Assembly: GCA_031261705.1 (NCBI GenBank)
Contig: JAISJD010000049.1
Location: forward strand, 1 to 34,819
Direction: 5' to 3'
DNA from: Lactobacillales bacterium
GTDB taxonomy: Bacteria > Bacillota > Bacilli > Lactobacillales > Streptococcaceae
Length of the DNA stretch: 34,819 bases
The first letter of the stretch is position 1. Every line of letters starts with the position of its first letter. The position numbers and the translations under genes are program-made. The notes beneath the pieces were generated by a model. The model was not told the DNA's origin. It ran no database searches and saw only the letters and a program-made list of their open reading frames with translations. This document shows, piece after piece, positions 8,431-17,727 of the stretch.

Positions 8431-10791
8431 ATGAGAAAACGAATTTCTGTCCGGCAATTAGTCGAATTTATCTTGAAAAAAGGGTCGATTAATCAGCGCT
8501 ATGCGACGAGCGAACATACCGCTTTAGAAGGGTCTCGTATTCATCGCCTTTTGCAGAAAGAGATGGAAAAGGAGTACGGAGATAGTTACCAATCTGAAGT
8601 TAGCATGAAGCAGATTGTCGTGATGAACGCTCAAGAGGTGCTAGTGGACGGACGTGCAGACGGTATTATTCAGTTTGAGAATGGAAAAGTTACAATAGAT
8701 GAAATTAAAACGAGTGAGCCAGCTTTTGAAAATGTTTTGCCCGAACAGGTAGATTTATATTGGTATCAAGTCATGGTGTACGGTTATTTTTATTGTTTAG
8801 ACAACGAGTTAGAAGAAATCACCTTGCAGCTGACCTATTATCAAACGACCGAAGAAAAAATTACTCGGGAGCAGAAAATTTTCAGTTATTTAGAATTAGA
8901 AAGCTTCTTTTCAGATTTAATTGGCAAGTACGAAGCTTGGCTAGTCTTTCAAGAAAATTGGCGAATGTTGCGTAATGAAACCATTCAGCAATTAGAATTT
9001 CCATTTGATAGTTATCGAAAAGGACAAAGAGAGCTTTCTGTGGCGGTCTATAATACGATTCGTCAATCGAAAAAACTGTATGTCGAGGCGCCTACTGGAA
9101 CAGGAAAGACGATTTCCACTTTATTTCCAACGGTCAAAGCGATGGGCGAAAAGTTTGACGGGGAGCCGATTGAGCGTATTTTTTATTTGACGGCTAAAAC
9201 AATTACTCGTCAGGTAGTGGAAGATGGTTTTCAAGCACTTCAAACGAAGAGATTGAAGATGAAGGCGGTGACTTTGACTTCCAAGGATAAAATCTGTTTT
9301 CTTGAGGAAAGAATTTGCACCCCTGAAGCCTGTCCCTTTGCGAATGGTTATTATAACCGAATAAATGAAGCACTGTGGGATTTGTTGAATAATGAGGATC
9401 AGATGACCCGCTCGGTAATTGAAAGCTATGCACGTAAACATACGGTTTGTCCGTTTGAGTTATCACTGGATGTTAGTCTGTGGTGTGATTTAGTTATTTG
9501 TGACTACAACTATTTATTTGACCCACGTGTTTATTTACGACGATTCTTTGAGGACGAGGATAAGAGCAACGTTTTTTTAGTGGATGAAGCACATAATTTA
9601 GTTGACCGTAGCCGTAGCATGTATTCCGCCACGCTTTCTAAAGAGAAAATCATGCGGTTAAAGCATACGGTTAAGGGTGAGGAGAAGCTCGTTAAACATT
9701 TGGAAAAAATCAATCAAGAATTTCTCAAGCTGAAACGTGTCATGGAGGAAGAAGACGTTACATTCATGAGCCAGCATTCCGAAGTATCGTCTATTATTGC
9801 ACCGATTAATCGTTTTAATGAATTTGCACGCGAATGGTTGGCGCAAAATCAAGAGCACGAGGAGCAAAAAGAAGTGCTTGATTTTTACTTTGATTGCTTG
9901 GCTTATTTGCGAATCAGCGAATATTATGACGATCATTTTATGACCTATATGGAAATTACTTATTCTGATGTCTTGTTAAAACAGTTTTGCATGGATCCGA
10001 GTTATGTGTTGAATCAGACGTTTCAAAAAGGGTGTGGTGCGGTCTTGTTTTCAGCGAGCTTAACACCTCTTTTTTACTATCAACAGGTACTTGGTGGAGA
10101 GGAAAACGATTTTCGTTATTTAGTTGAAAGTCCATTTGATAAGGAAAATCAACAGGTCATTATTGATCGAAGTATTCAAACAACTTATCGTAATCGAGAA
10201 CGGAGTATTGAACCGATTGTAGAAAGATTAACCACATTTATCCAAGCAAAACAGGGGAATTATCTCTTTTTCTTTCCTTCTTATAAATATCTGGATGATG
10301 TCTATGTGGAATTTGCGCTAATAAATAAAAAAGTGAAAATTCTAGTGCAAGATACGATTATGACGGAAGAAGAACGTGAAAAATTTTTAGCACAATTTGA
10401 AGAAAATGCGGCACAAACCACGGTTGGATTTTGTGTACTTGGAGGTATTTTTTCTGAAGGGATTGATTTAAAGGGAACGAGGTTAATCGGAACGGCAATT
10501 GTAAGTGTCGGTTTGCCACAATTAAATCAAGAAACCGAGTTACTAAAAAAATATTTTGATGAAACTTTGAATGCAGGATTTTCCTATGCGTATCAAATTC
10601 CTGGAATGAATAAGGTGATTCAAGCGGCGGGACGTGTTATCCGAACTTCACAGGATAAGGGCGTAGTTTTACTACTGGATGAACGATTTGCGCGCAAGGA
10701 CTACCAACAGTATTTTCCACTCCATTGGTACCCGCACACTGTCGTTTATAATTCGACACAATTGTCAGAGGTACTGGAGACATTTTGGTAA
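8431..10791 (+). CDS. PD-(D/E)XK nuclease domain fused to XPD/DinG-family DEAH helicase
   Basis: About 786 aa. Residues 1-150 look like a RecB/Cas4-type PD-(D/E)XK nuclease: a conserved H (about 38), GRADG (74-78), IDEIKT (active-site E91, K93) and YQ (112-113). A superfamily 2 helicase follows with Walker A EAPTGTGKT (219-227), four cysteines positioned as in the XPD/DinG 4Fe-4S domain (about 289, 296, 301, 340), motif II VDEAH (384-388) and C-terminal motif VI QAAGRVIR. Such proteins are predicted iron-sulfur 5'-3' DNA helicases with nuclease activity, presumably in DNA repair; the substrate is unknown. ATG 8431 is preferred over GTG 8419 because GGGTGAG precedes it at good spacing. It is the first of two DinG-family helicases in this window. 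Confidence 0.88.
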   Translation: MRKRISVRQLVEFILKKGSINQRYATSEHTALEGSRIHRLLQKEMEKEYGDSYQSEVSMKQIVVMNAQEVLVDGRADGIIQFENGKVTIDEIKTSEPAFENVLPEQVDLYWYQVMVYGYFYCLDNELEEITLQLTYYQTTEEKITREQKIFSYLELESFFSDLIGKYEAWLVFQENWRMLRNETIQQLEFPFDSYRKGQRELSVAVYNTIRQSKKLYVEAPTGTGKTISTLFPTVKAMGEKFDGEPIERIFYLTAKTITRQVVEDGFQALQTKRLKMKAVTLTSKDKICFLEERICTPEACPFANGYYNRINEALWDLLNNEDQMTRSVIESYARKHTVCPFELSLDVSLWCDLVICDYNYLFDPRVYLRRFFEDEDKSNVFLVDEAHNLVDRSRSMYSATLSKEKIMRLKHTVKGEEKLVKHLEKINQEFLKLKRVMEEEDVTFMSQHSEVSSIIAPINRFNEFAREWLAQNQEHEEQKEVLDFYFDCLAYLRISEYYDDHFMTYMEITYSDVLLKQFCMDPSYVLNQTFQKGCGAVLFSASLTPLFYYQQVLGGEENDFRYLVESPFDKENQQVIIDRSIQTTYRNRERSIEPIVERLTTFIQAKQGNYLFFFPSYKYLDDVYVEFALINKKVKILVQDTIMTEEEREKFLAQFEENAAQTTVGFCVLGGIFSEGIDLKGTRLIGTAIVSVGLPQLNQETELLKKYFDETLNAGFSYAYQIPGMNKVIQAAGRVIRTSQDKGVVLLLDERFARKDYQQYFPLHWYPHTVVYNSTQLSEVLETFW

Positions 10792-10889
10792 TACTTTTCA
10801 TTGGCAATAATCAAATGAGGAGCGTATATTTGAGTTTGTCATCACTTTACTAGGTTGTAGGTGAAATAATTAATAAAGCAGGGAGTTTG

Positions 10890-11561
10890 ATGAGTGTGAT
10901 AGTTTTAGCAGGAACCATTGGCGCTGGAAAATCAACGTTAGCGGAACTAATTGCTGATAGATTAGGAACGGAAGCGTTCTATGAAAGTGTAGAGAATAAT
11001 GAAATTTTGCCTTTGTTTTATAAAGACCCCGACAAATACGCATTTTTACTACAAATCTATTTTTTAAATCGTCGTTTCCATTCGATAAAGGAAGCTATGG
11101 TGGAGGATAACAATGTTCTTGACCGTTCCATTTATGAAGATTCGCTGCTTTTCCATTTGAATGCAGATTTAGGACGTGCCACCTCTGAAGAAGTAGCTGT
11201 CTATGATAATCTTTTAGCAAATATGATGGAAGAATTACCCTTTGCGGCACAAAAGAAACGTCCAGACTTATTAGTCCATATCCGTGTGTCTTTTGGTAAA
11301 ATGTTGGAACGGATTAAACGACGTGGACGAGAATATGAACAATTTGACGATGATCCAGAGCTTTACGAATATTATAAAGAGTTAAACAAACGGTATGATC
11401 AGTGGTTTGAGGACTATCATGAGTCACCAAAAATTCAGATTGACGGAGATTTACATGATTTTGTCGCTGATGATCATGCACGCGAATATGTCCTTCGTCA
11501 GGTGGAGGATGCGTTGACCATTCTTGAAGATAAAAAAGAGACGCCAGAGCTGATTTCTTAA
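10890..11561 (+). CDS. Deoxynucleoside kinase (dAK/dGK family)
   Basis: The 223-aa protein has a P-loop LAGTIGAGKST (about residues 6-16), the DRSIYED motif typical of the dNK family after a short acidic stretch, and the arginine-rich lid region RIKRRGREYEQ. It phosphorylates deoxynucleosides with ATP (deoxyadenosine, deoxyguanosine or deoxycytidine) for nucleotide salvage; the exact substrate is not determinable. The start is ATG 10890 (MSVIVLAG), with GGGAG a few nt upstream; an in-frame TTG lies 3 nt earlier. It sits between two DNA helicase genes and is followed by a terminator. Confidence 0.9.
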   Translation: MSVIVLAGTIGAGKSTLAELIADRLGTEAFYESVENNEILPLFYKDPDKYAFLLQIYFLNRRFHSIKEAMVEDNNVLDRSIYEDSLLFHLNADLGRATSEEVAVYDNLLANMMEELPFAAQKKRPDLLVHIRVSFGKMLERIKRRGREYEQFDDDPELYEYYKELNKRYDQWFEDYHESPKIQIDGDLHDFVADDHAREYVLRQVEDALTILEDKKETPELIS

Positions 11562-11588
11562 GACTTTCATTTTGAAGGTCTTTTTTTA
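11561..11588 (+). terminator. Rho-independent terminator after the deoxynucleoside kinase gene
   Basis: AGACTTTCA pairs with TGAAGGTCT across a 3-nt loop and runs into a T-tract from 11581. The stem starts at the last base of the stop codon. Confidence 0.88.
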
Positions 11589-11617
11589 CTATACAAATAT
11601 CACTTATTTTTGCGATG

Positions 11618-11626
11618 TGGTAAAAT
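11618..11626 (+). promoter_or_regulatory. Candidate extended -10 promoter for dinG
   Basis: TGGTAAAAT (TG, one base, TAAAAT at 11621-11626) directly after the kinase terminator; the -35 region is weak. The dinG start is about 98 nt downstream, leaving a leader that contains a small open reading frame. Confidence 0.45.
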
Positions 11627-11659
11627 AAACGTTGAGTAATTAAACTGGAGAGATTGAGC

Positions 11660-11758
11660 ATGGGAAGAGAACTAAGACTTTTCGTTCTTCTTTTTCTTTG
11701 CAATGAAAGGCGTGGAATGATTCATGGCGAAAACGACATACGCTGTGGTAGACATTGA
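11660..11758 (+). CDS. Possible 32-aa leader ORF overlapping the dinG start
   Basis: ATG 11660 is preceded by GGAGAG about 8-10 nt upstream, and the frame runs 32 codons to TGA 11756-11758, overlapping the first 35 nt of dinG in another frame. The predicted peptide begins MGRELRLFVLLFLCNERR with a hydrophobic patch. It resembles no family I know. dinG itself has only a mediocre ribosome binding site, so translational coupling through this frame is conceivable. It may equally be a chance reading frame. Confidence 0.25.
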   Translation: MGRELRLFVLLFLCNERRGMIHGENDIRCGRH

Positions 11759-14504
11759 AACCACTGGAACAAGTCATGTTGACGACCGTATTATTCAAAT
11801 TGGAATAGTGCTTGTCGAAGGCGGAAAGATTGTGCAATCTTATGCGACAGATGTAAATCCCGGTCGAAGTATCTCTAAACAGATTGAACATTTGACTGGA
11901 ATTAGTAACGCACAGGTTGCCTATGCGCCTTATTTTGAAGATGTGGCGATGACTTTATATAATTTACTTCAAGACACGGTATTTGTAGCACATAATATTT
12001 ATTTTGATTTTAATTTTTTAAATGCAGAATTTCGGAGAGTGGGTATGCCCATTTTGGAAAATCAGGGAATTGATACGGTAGAGTTGTCGCAGGTCTTTTT
12101 GCCGACGGAATCGAGTTTTCGATTGGGCGACTTGGCAAACCGATTACAATTTCAGCATGATCGACCTCATCAAGCCGATAGTGATGCTTTGGTAACGGCT
12201 GAACTGCTACTTCATATCGAAGAGGAAATTCGTAAACTTCCCTTGCCAACTTTGGAAACAATCATGGAGCTAAGTGGTGTGCTGGGTGTAGACAATGATT
12301 TATTTATTAAAAATCGCTACCTTGAACGCAAAAATAAAATGGCGGAATATCTACACGCTTCACAACATCTAACGGATGGAATTGTATTAAAAAACAAGAG
12401 TATTCCGACTTTTTCGGGAAATTATTTCGTGGAACAGAAGTATCCACGTTCTAAAAAAGCTAAGGAAAAATTATTTGGAACGAAAGTCGATGTGCGTGAA
12501 GAACAAGTGAAATTTATGAATGGTGTTTACGACCATTTTTCAAGGGAAGAGGTTCCCGCAAAAGATTTATTTATTGAGGCAGCAACTGGAACGGGAAAGA
12601 CGTTTGGTTATCTCTTTCCATTGAGCTATCTTGCCACCCCCGAGCAGCCGCTGATTGTTTCAACGGTTTCCATTGTGCTTCAAAATCAGTTATTAGAAAA
12701 GGATTTAACTCAGGTCAATCAAGTGACTCCTTATCCTTATCAAGCAACCTTGGTGAAAAGCTCGCAACATTACATTGATTTACAGCGATTTAAGCAAACG
12801 TTAAATCAGCCTGTTCCGCAAAAGCAATATGCTTTGTATCAAATGGCGGTGCTTGTCTGGTTAACCCAGACGGAAACAGGAGATTTAGAGGAACTAAATC
12901 AGACCAACTATAATCATTTGTTTTTTCAACAGGTCGCTCATCGTGGGGTAAACTATCTTGATAAGCAAAATCCTTTATATCAGGACGATTTTTTATTGTA
13001 TTTGCGTTCAAAAATGAAGTCGAGCAATCTTTTAATTGTCAACCACGCTTTTTTAGCACAAGAAAGCTTGCGTGAGGAGTTTTATTTACCGCAGTCGCCT
13101 TATCTTATTATTGATGAAGCGCACCACTTGCCAAGCACTCTGCAACACATCACGACATCACGGGTGAATGGGGCAAAATTAGCTCGAACACTTTCACAAG
13201 CAATTGATGAAGAAGGAAAGCTTTTTGAGATAAATCATGCGGTGGAGAAGAAAATTTCTATCTCCGAACAGCATATGATGAAACTATTAGCCAATATTCT
13301 TGAAGAACTTAATTTTGAAGTTTCGACCTTTTTTAGTAGCTTTGGACGAGCGTTACAGAAGAAAAAGCATCCGATGGAAAATCAAGAGGTGTTAATCGAG
13401 GACGATTTTTTAGCTTTATTAGATGATAACGGACAGCTTGCAATGAAAAAAATGAATACGTTATTTGCAGATTGTGATAAGCTGGCTAAGAATATTCATC
13501 AAGCCTTGCTAGAACATTTGGAACGCTTTTCGGTAGAAGAAAAAATGCTGATAACGGATTTGTTTGATTTATTTTCTGAAATTGAACAGGCGGAACAGAT
13601 TTTTCATTTATTTGTTGAAAATTGGGATAAACGTTATGTAAAATGGGCCACTCAAAAGAAAAATCAACAATTCTTGACTCTTCATGTTGGCGATTTTGAA
13701 GCAAATCAGTTATTTGAAAGCAAGTGGCATGAACGCTATGTTCGCATTTTATACACGAGTGGGACGTTGAAGTTTGGAAAAGATAAAAATTATATTCCGA
13801 ACCAATTGGGACTTACGAAATTCACATTCAAAACGGTCAGAAGTCCTTTTGATTATAGTAAACAGGCGAAATTATTTGTCCCAAACGATGCGCCACAAGT
13901 GAGCGAGAATCACACCGCACATTTTGCAAAATATTTGGCGGATGCGGTGGAACAAATTGCTGACCAACAAAATAAACCGATTTTGGTCTTGTTCACCTCT
14001 CATGATTTATTACAAAAGACGTATTATGACATTCATATGCGCCTGTTAAATAAAGGTCGAGAAGTCTTAGGACAAAACATTTCCGGTTCAAGAGAAAAAA
14101 TCTTAAAACGATTTACCCATTCAGAAAACGCCCTCTTATTTGGTGCTGATAGCTTTTGGGAGGGAGTGGATTTACCAGGTGATTCGCTACAAATTTTAGT
14201 AATTACGAGATTGCCTTTTGAGAATCCCAAACGACCATTTGTAGAAAGTTATTATGAGTATTTAATTTCTCATGGTGTATCGGCATTTTCTAAAGCGGCG
14301 TTACCAAAAGCGGGGTTACGCTTACGACAAGGACTTGGGCGATTGGTTCGGACAAAGGAGGATAAGGGAATTTTGTTCATTTTAGACGAACGAATTATGA
14401 AAAAATCATACGGGAAACGGCTTCTAGCATCACTTCCCGAAGATTTATCGGTAGAATATGCGCCTTTTTCTGAATTATTACAACATATGCAAGACTTTTT
14501 CTGA
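11724..14504 (+). CDS. dinG: DnaQ-DinG: 3'-5' exonuclease/DEAH helicase fusion
   Basis: The 926-aa protein starts with a DEDD (DnaQ-type) exonuclease: D10 and E12 in VVDIETTG, D95 in the FDFNFL segment, H149/D152 and following in HQADSDA. A superfamily 2 helicase core follows with ATGTGKT (287-293), IDEAHHLP (DEAH at 464-467) and C-terminal motifs around SFWEGVDLPG and RQGLGRLVR. I see only one cysteine in the whole protein, so it lacks the 4Fe-4S cluster of E. coli DinG, as reported for Gram-positive DinG enzymes such as that of Staphylococcus aureus, which act mainly as exonucleases. Likely role: DNA repair or nucleic acid processing. Start ATG 11724 (MAKTTYAVVDIETTG) is fixed by homology. 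A promoter for ypmB overlaps its stop. Confidence 0.95.
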   Translation: MAKTTYAVVDIETTGTSHVDDRIIQIGIVLVEGGKIVQSYATDVNPGRSISKQIEHLTGISNAQVAYAPYFEDVAMTLYNLLQDTVFVAHNIYFDFNFLNAEFRRVGMPILENQGIDTVELSQVFLPTESSFRLGDLANRLQFQHDRPHQADSDALVTAELLLHIEEEIRKLPLPTLETIMELSGVLGVDNDLFIKNRYLERKNKMAEYLHASQHLTDGIVLKNKSIPTFSGNYFVEQKYPRSKKAKEKLFGTKVDVREEQVKFMNGVYDHFSREEVPAKDLFIEAATGTGKTFGYLFPLSYLATPEQPLIVSTVSIVLQNQLLEKDLTQVNQVTPYPYQATLVKSSQHYIDLQRFKQTLNQPVPQKQYALYQMAVLVWLTQTETGDLEELNQTNYNHLFFQQVAHRGVNYLDKQNPLYQDDFLLYLRSKMKSSNLLIVNHAFLAQESLREEFYLPQSPYLIIDEAHHLPSTLQHITTSRVNGAKLARTLSQAIDEEGKLFEINHAVEKKISISEQHMMKLLANILEELNFEVSTFFSSFGRALQKKKHPMENQEVLIEDDFLALLDDNGQLAMKKMNTLFADCDKLAKNIHQALLEHLERFSVEEKMLITDLFDLFSEIEQAEQIFHLFVENWDKRYVKWATQKKNQQFLTLHVGDFEANQLFESKWHERYVRILYTSGTLKFGKDKNYIPNQLGLTKFTFKTVRSPFDYSKQAKLFVPNDAPQVSENHTAHFAKYLADAVEQIADQQNKPILVLFTSHDLLQKTYYDIHMRLLNKGREVLGQNISGSREKILKRFTHSENALLFGADSFWEGVDLPGDSLQILVITRLPFENPKRPFVESYYEYLISHGVSAFSKAALPKAGLRLRQGLGRLVRTKEDKGILFILDERIMKKSYGKRLLASLPEDLSVEYAPFSELLQHMQDFF

Positions 14505-14510
14505 TATAAT
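14502..14510 (+). promoter_or_regulatory. Extended -10 promoter for ypmB-aspB-asnS
   Basis: TGATATAAT: the TGA stop of dinG itself forms the TGn of an extended -10, with a perfect TATAAT at 14505-14510. The -35 is poor (TTACAA at 14478-14483 is 21 nt away). The ypmB start is 35 nt downstream. Confidence 0.55.
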
Positions 14511-14544
14511 GTTTCTATTAACTTTTGATTAAGGGGTAATTAAA

Positions 14545-15051
14545 GTGCCAATGAAGAATGAAACGCAATGGAGTAGAGGAGAGCGGACGTTACTTACGAT
14601 TTTCATTGTTTTACTGGTAATGATTGTAGGTTCGGTGATTTTAATTATTAAATCCGATGCACCACTAAACCAAGCGAAAAAAGAAGCAACAACGATAGCC
14701 AAACAGTATGCGAAAATGAATAAGGTAGAAGATTTCTATCATTTTACTAGAAAAGAAACTTATTATAGTGTTTTAGGAACGGACGATACCGGTAGGGAAA
14801 TTGCGGTGATTGTTCCTAAGAATGGTTCAAAAATTACGGTTTTAGAACAAAGTAAAGGTATTACTGCACAACAAGCGGGAGCTATAGTGTTGAAACAATA
14901 CGATGTTTCCAAGGTTAGAAACATTAATCTTGGAATCTTCGACAATAAACCAGTTTGGGAAGTCGTTGGTGAACATGAAAACGGAACGATTAGTTACTAT
15001 TTATTGTCATTTGAAGATGGAGCGAAAGTGAGTAACACAAATGAAGTGTAA
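14545..15051 (+). CDS. ypmB: YpmB-like membrane-anchored protein (DUF5590/PepSY-like)
   Basis: The 168-aa protein has a short basic N-terminus, one transmembrane helix (about residues 15-36) and an extracellular part built like two small PepSY-type repeats (QAKKEATTIAKQYAK and AQQAGAIVLKQYDVSK helices, each followed by strands). This matches YpmB, which in Bacillus and lactic acid bacteria lies between dinG and aspB; its function is unknown. GTG 14545 is chosen because AAGGGG ends 8 nt upstream; ATG 14551 would be 14 nt away. It is the first gene of the ypmB-aspB-asnS unit. Confidence 0.8.
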   Translation: MPMKNETQWSRGERTLLTIFIVLLVMIVGSVILIIKSDAPLNQAKKEATTIAKQYAKMNKVEDFYHFTRKETYYSVLGTDDTGREIAVIVPKNGSKITVLEQSKGITAQQAGAIVLKQYDVSKVRNINLGIFDNKPVWEVVGEHENGTISYYLLSFEDGAKVSNTNEV

Positions 15052-15122
15052 AAGGAGTTAGGCGAAAGTAAGCTTGGTTGATGGAACAAATAGCTATCTT
15101 TGCTTATTCAAGGAGGTTGACT

Positions 15123-16310
15123 ATGGAATTATCAAAACGTGCAAAAGAATTGCAGCCGTCTGTTACATTAGCGGCATCAGAAAAAGCGAAGAAACTAAAA
15201 GCTGAAGGAAAAGATGTATTATCCTTAACCGTTGGCGAACCAGATTTTATCACACCAAAAAATATCCAAGAAGCAGCGGTAAAAGCGATTCATTCAGGAA
15301 AGGCAAGCTATTATACAGCGACACCGGGAATCCCTCAGCTTAGACAAGCGATTTCTAACCGCTTAAAAGAAATTTATGGACTAGAGTTTAAAGAAGAAAA
15401 TATTGTCGTAACGGACGGAGCAAAATTTGCTTTGTACGCATTATTCCAAGCGATTTTGGATAAGGGCGATGAAGTAATCATCCCTGTGCCTTACTGGGTG
15501 ACTTATGGGGAACAGGTGAAACTTGCGGAGGGTACTCCTGTCTTTGTCCCTACAAAGCATGAAAATAGCTACAAGGTGACGGTTGAACTCCTAGAAGAAC
15601 ATCGTACAAACAAAACAAAAGCGATGCTGATTAATACGCCATCGAATCCAACAGGGATGATTTATACGTATGAAGAATTAGAAAAAATCGGGAATTGGGC
15701 GGTTGAAAACAATATCTTGATTATAGCCGATGATATTTATGGGCGTTTAGTATATAATGGTAACGTGTTTACGCCGATTTCAACGATAAATGAAGCGATT
15801 CGTGATAATACGATTATTATTAACGGTGTTTCTAAAACTTATGCAATGACAGGTTGGCGGATTGGTTTTGCTGTTGGAAATCCTAAAATTATTTCAGCAA
15901 TGATAAAAATTACCAGTCAATCCACAAGTAATCCGACTGCCGTTTCTCAATATGCCGCTTTGGAGGCTTTAAATGGTCCTCAAGATACTGTAGAAGAAAT
16001 GCGCCAAGCGTTTGAAGCTCGGTTGAATGAGATTTATCCATTGATTGCTGCATTACCTGGTTTTAAATTAGAAAAACCTCAAGGAGCATTCTATCTTTTC
16101 CCGAATATTCGTGAAACGATGGAAATGACCGGTTATACAGATGTTTCGGAATGGGTGAATGATTTATTAATGGAGGCAAATGTGGCATTGGTTACAGGAG
16201 CTGGCTTTGGTGCACCAGATAATGTTCGTATTAGCTACGCGGCAAGTATTGAAACCTTGCATGAAGCAGTGAAACGAATTGCCGGATTTATCGAATCAAA
16301 ACGTAAATAA
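15123..16310 (+). CDS. aspB: PLP-dependent aspartate aminotransferase, class I
   Basis: The 395-aa protein has class I aminotransferase features: LTVGEPDF near the N-terminus, SNPTG (174-178), ADDIYGRL, and the PLP-binding lysine K238 in SKTYAMTGWRIG. It interconverts aspartate and 2-oxoglutarate with oxaloacetate and glutamate, supplying aspartate. Start ATG 15123 follows a near-perfect AAGGAGG; an in-frame ATG further upstream lacks a ribosome binding site. It lies between ypmB and asnS, an arrangement conserved in Bacillus and Lactobacillales, where aspartate and asparaginyl-tRNA supply are linked. A short 4-bp hairpin (CCCG/CGGG) with a loose T-rich tail follows the stop and may attenuate transcription slightly. 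Confidence 0.93.
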   Translation: MELSKRAKELQPSVTLAASEKAKKLKAEGKDVLSLTVGEPDFITPKNIQEAAVKAIHSGKASYYTATPGIPQLRQAISNRLKEIYGLEFKEENIVVTDGAKFALYALFQAILDKGDEVIIPVPYWVTYGEQVKLAEGTPVFVPTKHENSYKVTVELLEEHRTNKTKAMLINTPSNPTGMIYTYEELEKIGNWAVENNILIIADDIYGRLVYNGNVFTPISTINEAIRDNTIIINGVSKTYAMTGWRIGFAVGNPKIISAMIKITSQSTSNPTAVSQYAALEALNGPQDTVEEMRQAFEARLNEIYPLIAALPGFKLEKPQGAFYLFPNIRETMEMTGYTDVSEWVNDLLMEANVALVTGAGFGAPDNVRISYAASIETLHEAVKRIAGFIESKRK

Positions 16311-16354
16311 TCCCGAGTACACGGGTTTTATAATTTTAAAAGGGAGCGAAAAAC

Positions 16355-17656
16355 GTGAGTAAAATGATCTCAATTATCGACTCAAAAGACCATGTTGGTG
16401 AATCAGTCCAACTTGGCGCATGGGTTGCTAGTAAGCGTTCAAGTGGGAAAATTGTTTTCTTGCAATTACGCGATGGAACAGCCTATTTTCAAGGGGTTGT
16501 CGTGAAAAGCGAAGTATCAGAGGAGGTCTTTGCTCTTGCTAAGTCATTAACGCAAGAGACTTCAGTTCTTATTACTGGAGAAATTCGTGAAGATACTCGT
16601 TCAAAATTTGGGTATGAAATTGGTATTTCAACCATTGAAGTAGTAGGGGAAAGTCATGATTATCCTATTACACCAAAAGAACACGGAACTGATTTCTTAA
16701 TGGATCACCGTCACTTATGGTTACGCTCAAGAAAACAACATGCAATTATGCAAGTTCGTAATGAATTAATTCGTGCCACTTATGAATTTTTCAATAAAAA
16801 CGGCTTTATTAAAATTGATCCACCGATTTTAACAGGAAGCGCACCAGAAGGAACGACTGATTTATTTAAAACAGATTACTTCGGTCGTGATGCCTATCTT
16901 TCTCAATCAGGGCAACTTTACATGGAAGCAGCAGCTATGGCGTTTGGCAAGGTGTTCTCATTTGGTCCTACTTTCCGTGCAGAACAATCCAAAACTCGTC
17001 GTCATTTAATCGAATTTTGGATGATTGAACCTGAGATGGCGTTTATGCACCAAGAAGAAAGTCTTGAAATTCAAGAACAATATGTTGCTTATATTGTGCA
17101 AGCGGTTCTTGATAACTGTACCTATGCACTGGACGTATTAGAACGTGATACTGAACAATTGAAGAAATATACGGAATTACCATTCCCACGTATTTCTTAT
17201 GATGACGCGATTGATTTATTAAAGGAAAATAACTTTGATGATATTGAATGGGGCGATGATTTTGGTTCTCCTCATGAAACATTTATCGCTAACTCATTTG
17301 AAAAACCAGTATTCATCATGAATTATCCAAAAGCAATCAAACCGTTCTACATGAAGCCACATCCAACTCGTGATGATGTTGTTATTTGTGCGGACTTAAT
17401 TGCTCCAGAAGGTTATGGAGAAATTATCGGTGGTTCTGAACGTGAAACTGATTACGATAAATTATTAGCTGAAATCAAAAAATTTGGTCTATCAGAAGAT
17501 GAATATTCTTGGTATCTCGATCTACGTAAGTATGGTAGCGTGCCACATTCAGGCTTCGGTCTTGGTTTGGAACGTACAGTTACTTGGGTTGCTGGAATTG
17601 ACCACGTACGTGAGTCTATTCCGTTCCCTCGTTTATTGAACCGTATTTACCCATAA
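16355..17656 (+). CDS. asnS: Asparagine-tRNA ligase
   Basis: The 433-aa class II synthetase has an N-terminal OB-fold anticodon-binding domain (about 1-110) and a catalytic core with the class II motifs: [21 protein letters not shown] (motif 2 region, here split over residues near 210-230) and the C-terminal [10 protein letters not shown] (motif 3). It charges tRNA-Asn with asparagine. Its close length and the absence of a GAD insertion separate it from AspRS. Start GTG 16355 has AGGGAG 8 nt upstream. It is last in the ypmB-aspB-asnS unit; I see no T-box leader in front of it or of the operon. Confidence 0.96.
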   Translation: MSKMISIIDSKDHVGESVQLGAWVASKRSSGKIVFLQLRDGTAYFQGVVVKSEVSEEVFALAKSLTQETSVLITGEIREDTRSKFGYEIGISTIEVVGESHDYPITPKEHGTDFLMDHRHLWLRSRKQHAIMQVRNELIRATYEFFNKNGFIKIDPPILTGSAPEGTTDLFKTDYFGRDAYLSQSGQLYMEAAAMAFGKVFSFGPTFRAEQSKTRRHLIEFWMIEPEMAFMHQEESLEIQEQYVAYIVQAVLDNCTYALDVLERDTEQLKKYTELPFPRISYDDAIDLLKENNFDDIEWGDDFGSPHETFIANSFEKPVFIMNYPKAIKPFYMKPHPTRDDVVICADLIAPEGYGEIIGGSERETDYDKLLAEIKKFGLSEDEYSWYLDLRKYGSVPHSGFGLGLERTVTWVAGIDHVRESIPFPRLLNRIYP

Positions 17657-17670
17657 AGAAATATCAGAGT

Positions 17671-17700
17671 CCTCTAACCATTCGTGGTTAGGGGCTTTTT
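17671..17700 (+). terminator. Rho-independent terminator after asnS
   Basis: CCTCTAACCA pairs with TGGTTAGGGG (10 bp, one G-T pair) around a TTCG tetraloop, followed by C and TTTTT at 17696-17700. Confidence 0.92.
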
Positions 17701-17727
17701 GGGTTATGTAAAAAAGGGGAGAAAAAG

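Noticed and set aside
15078-15122. Longer N-terminus for AspB from ATG 15078-15081
   Set aside because: No ribosome binding site; AAGGAGG before ATG 15123 and family N-terminus (MELSKRAKEL) favour the shorter form.
14521-16354. T-box leaders for asnS or proS
   Set aside because: The conserved T-box sequence (AGGGTGGNACC-like) does not occur before asnS, the ypmB operon or proS.
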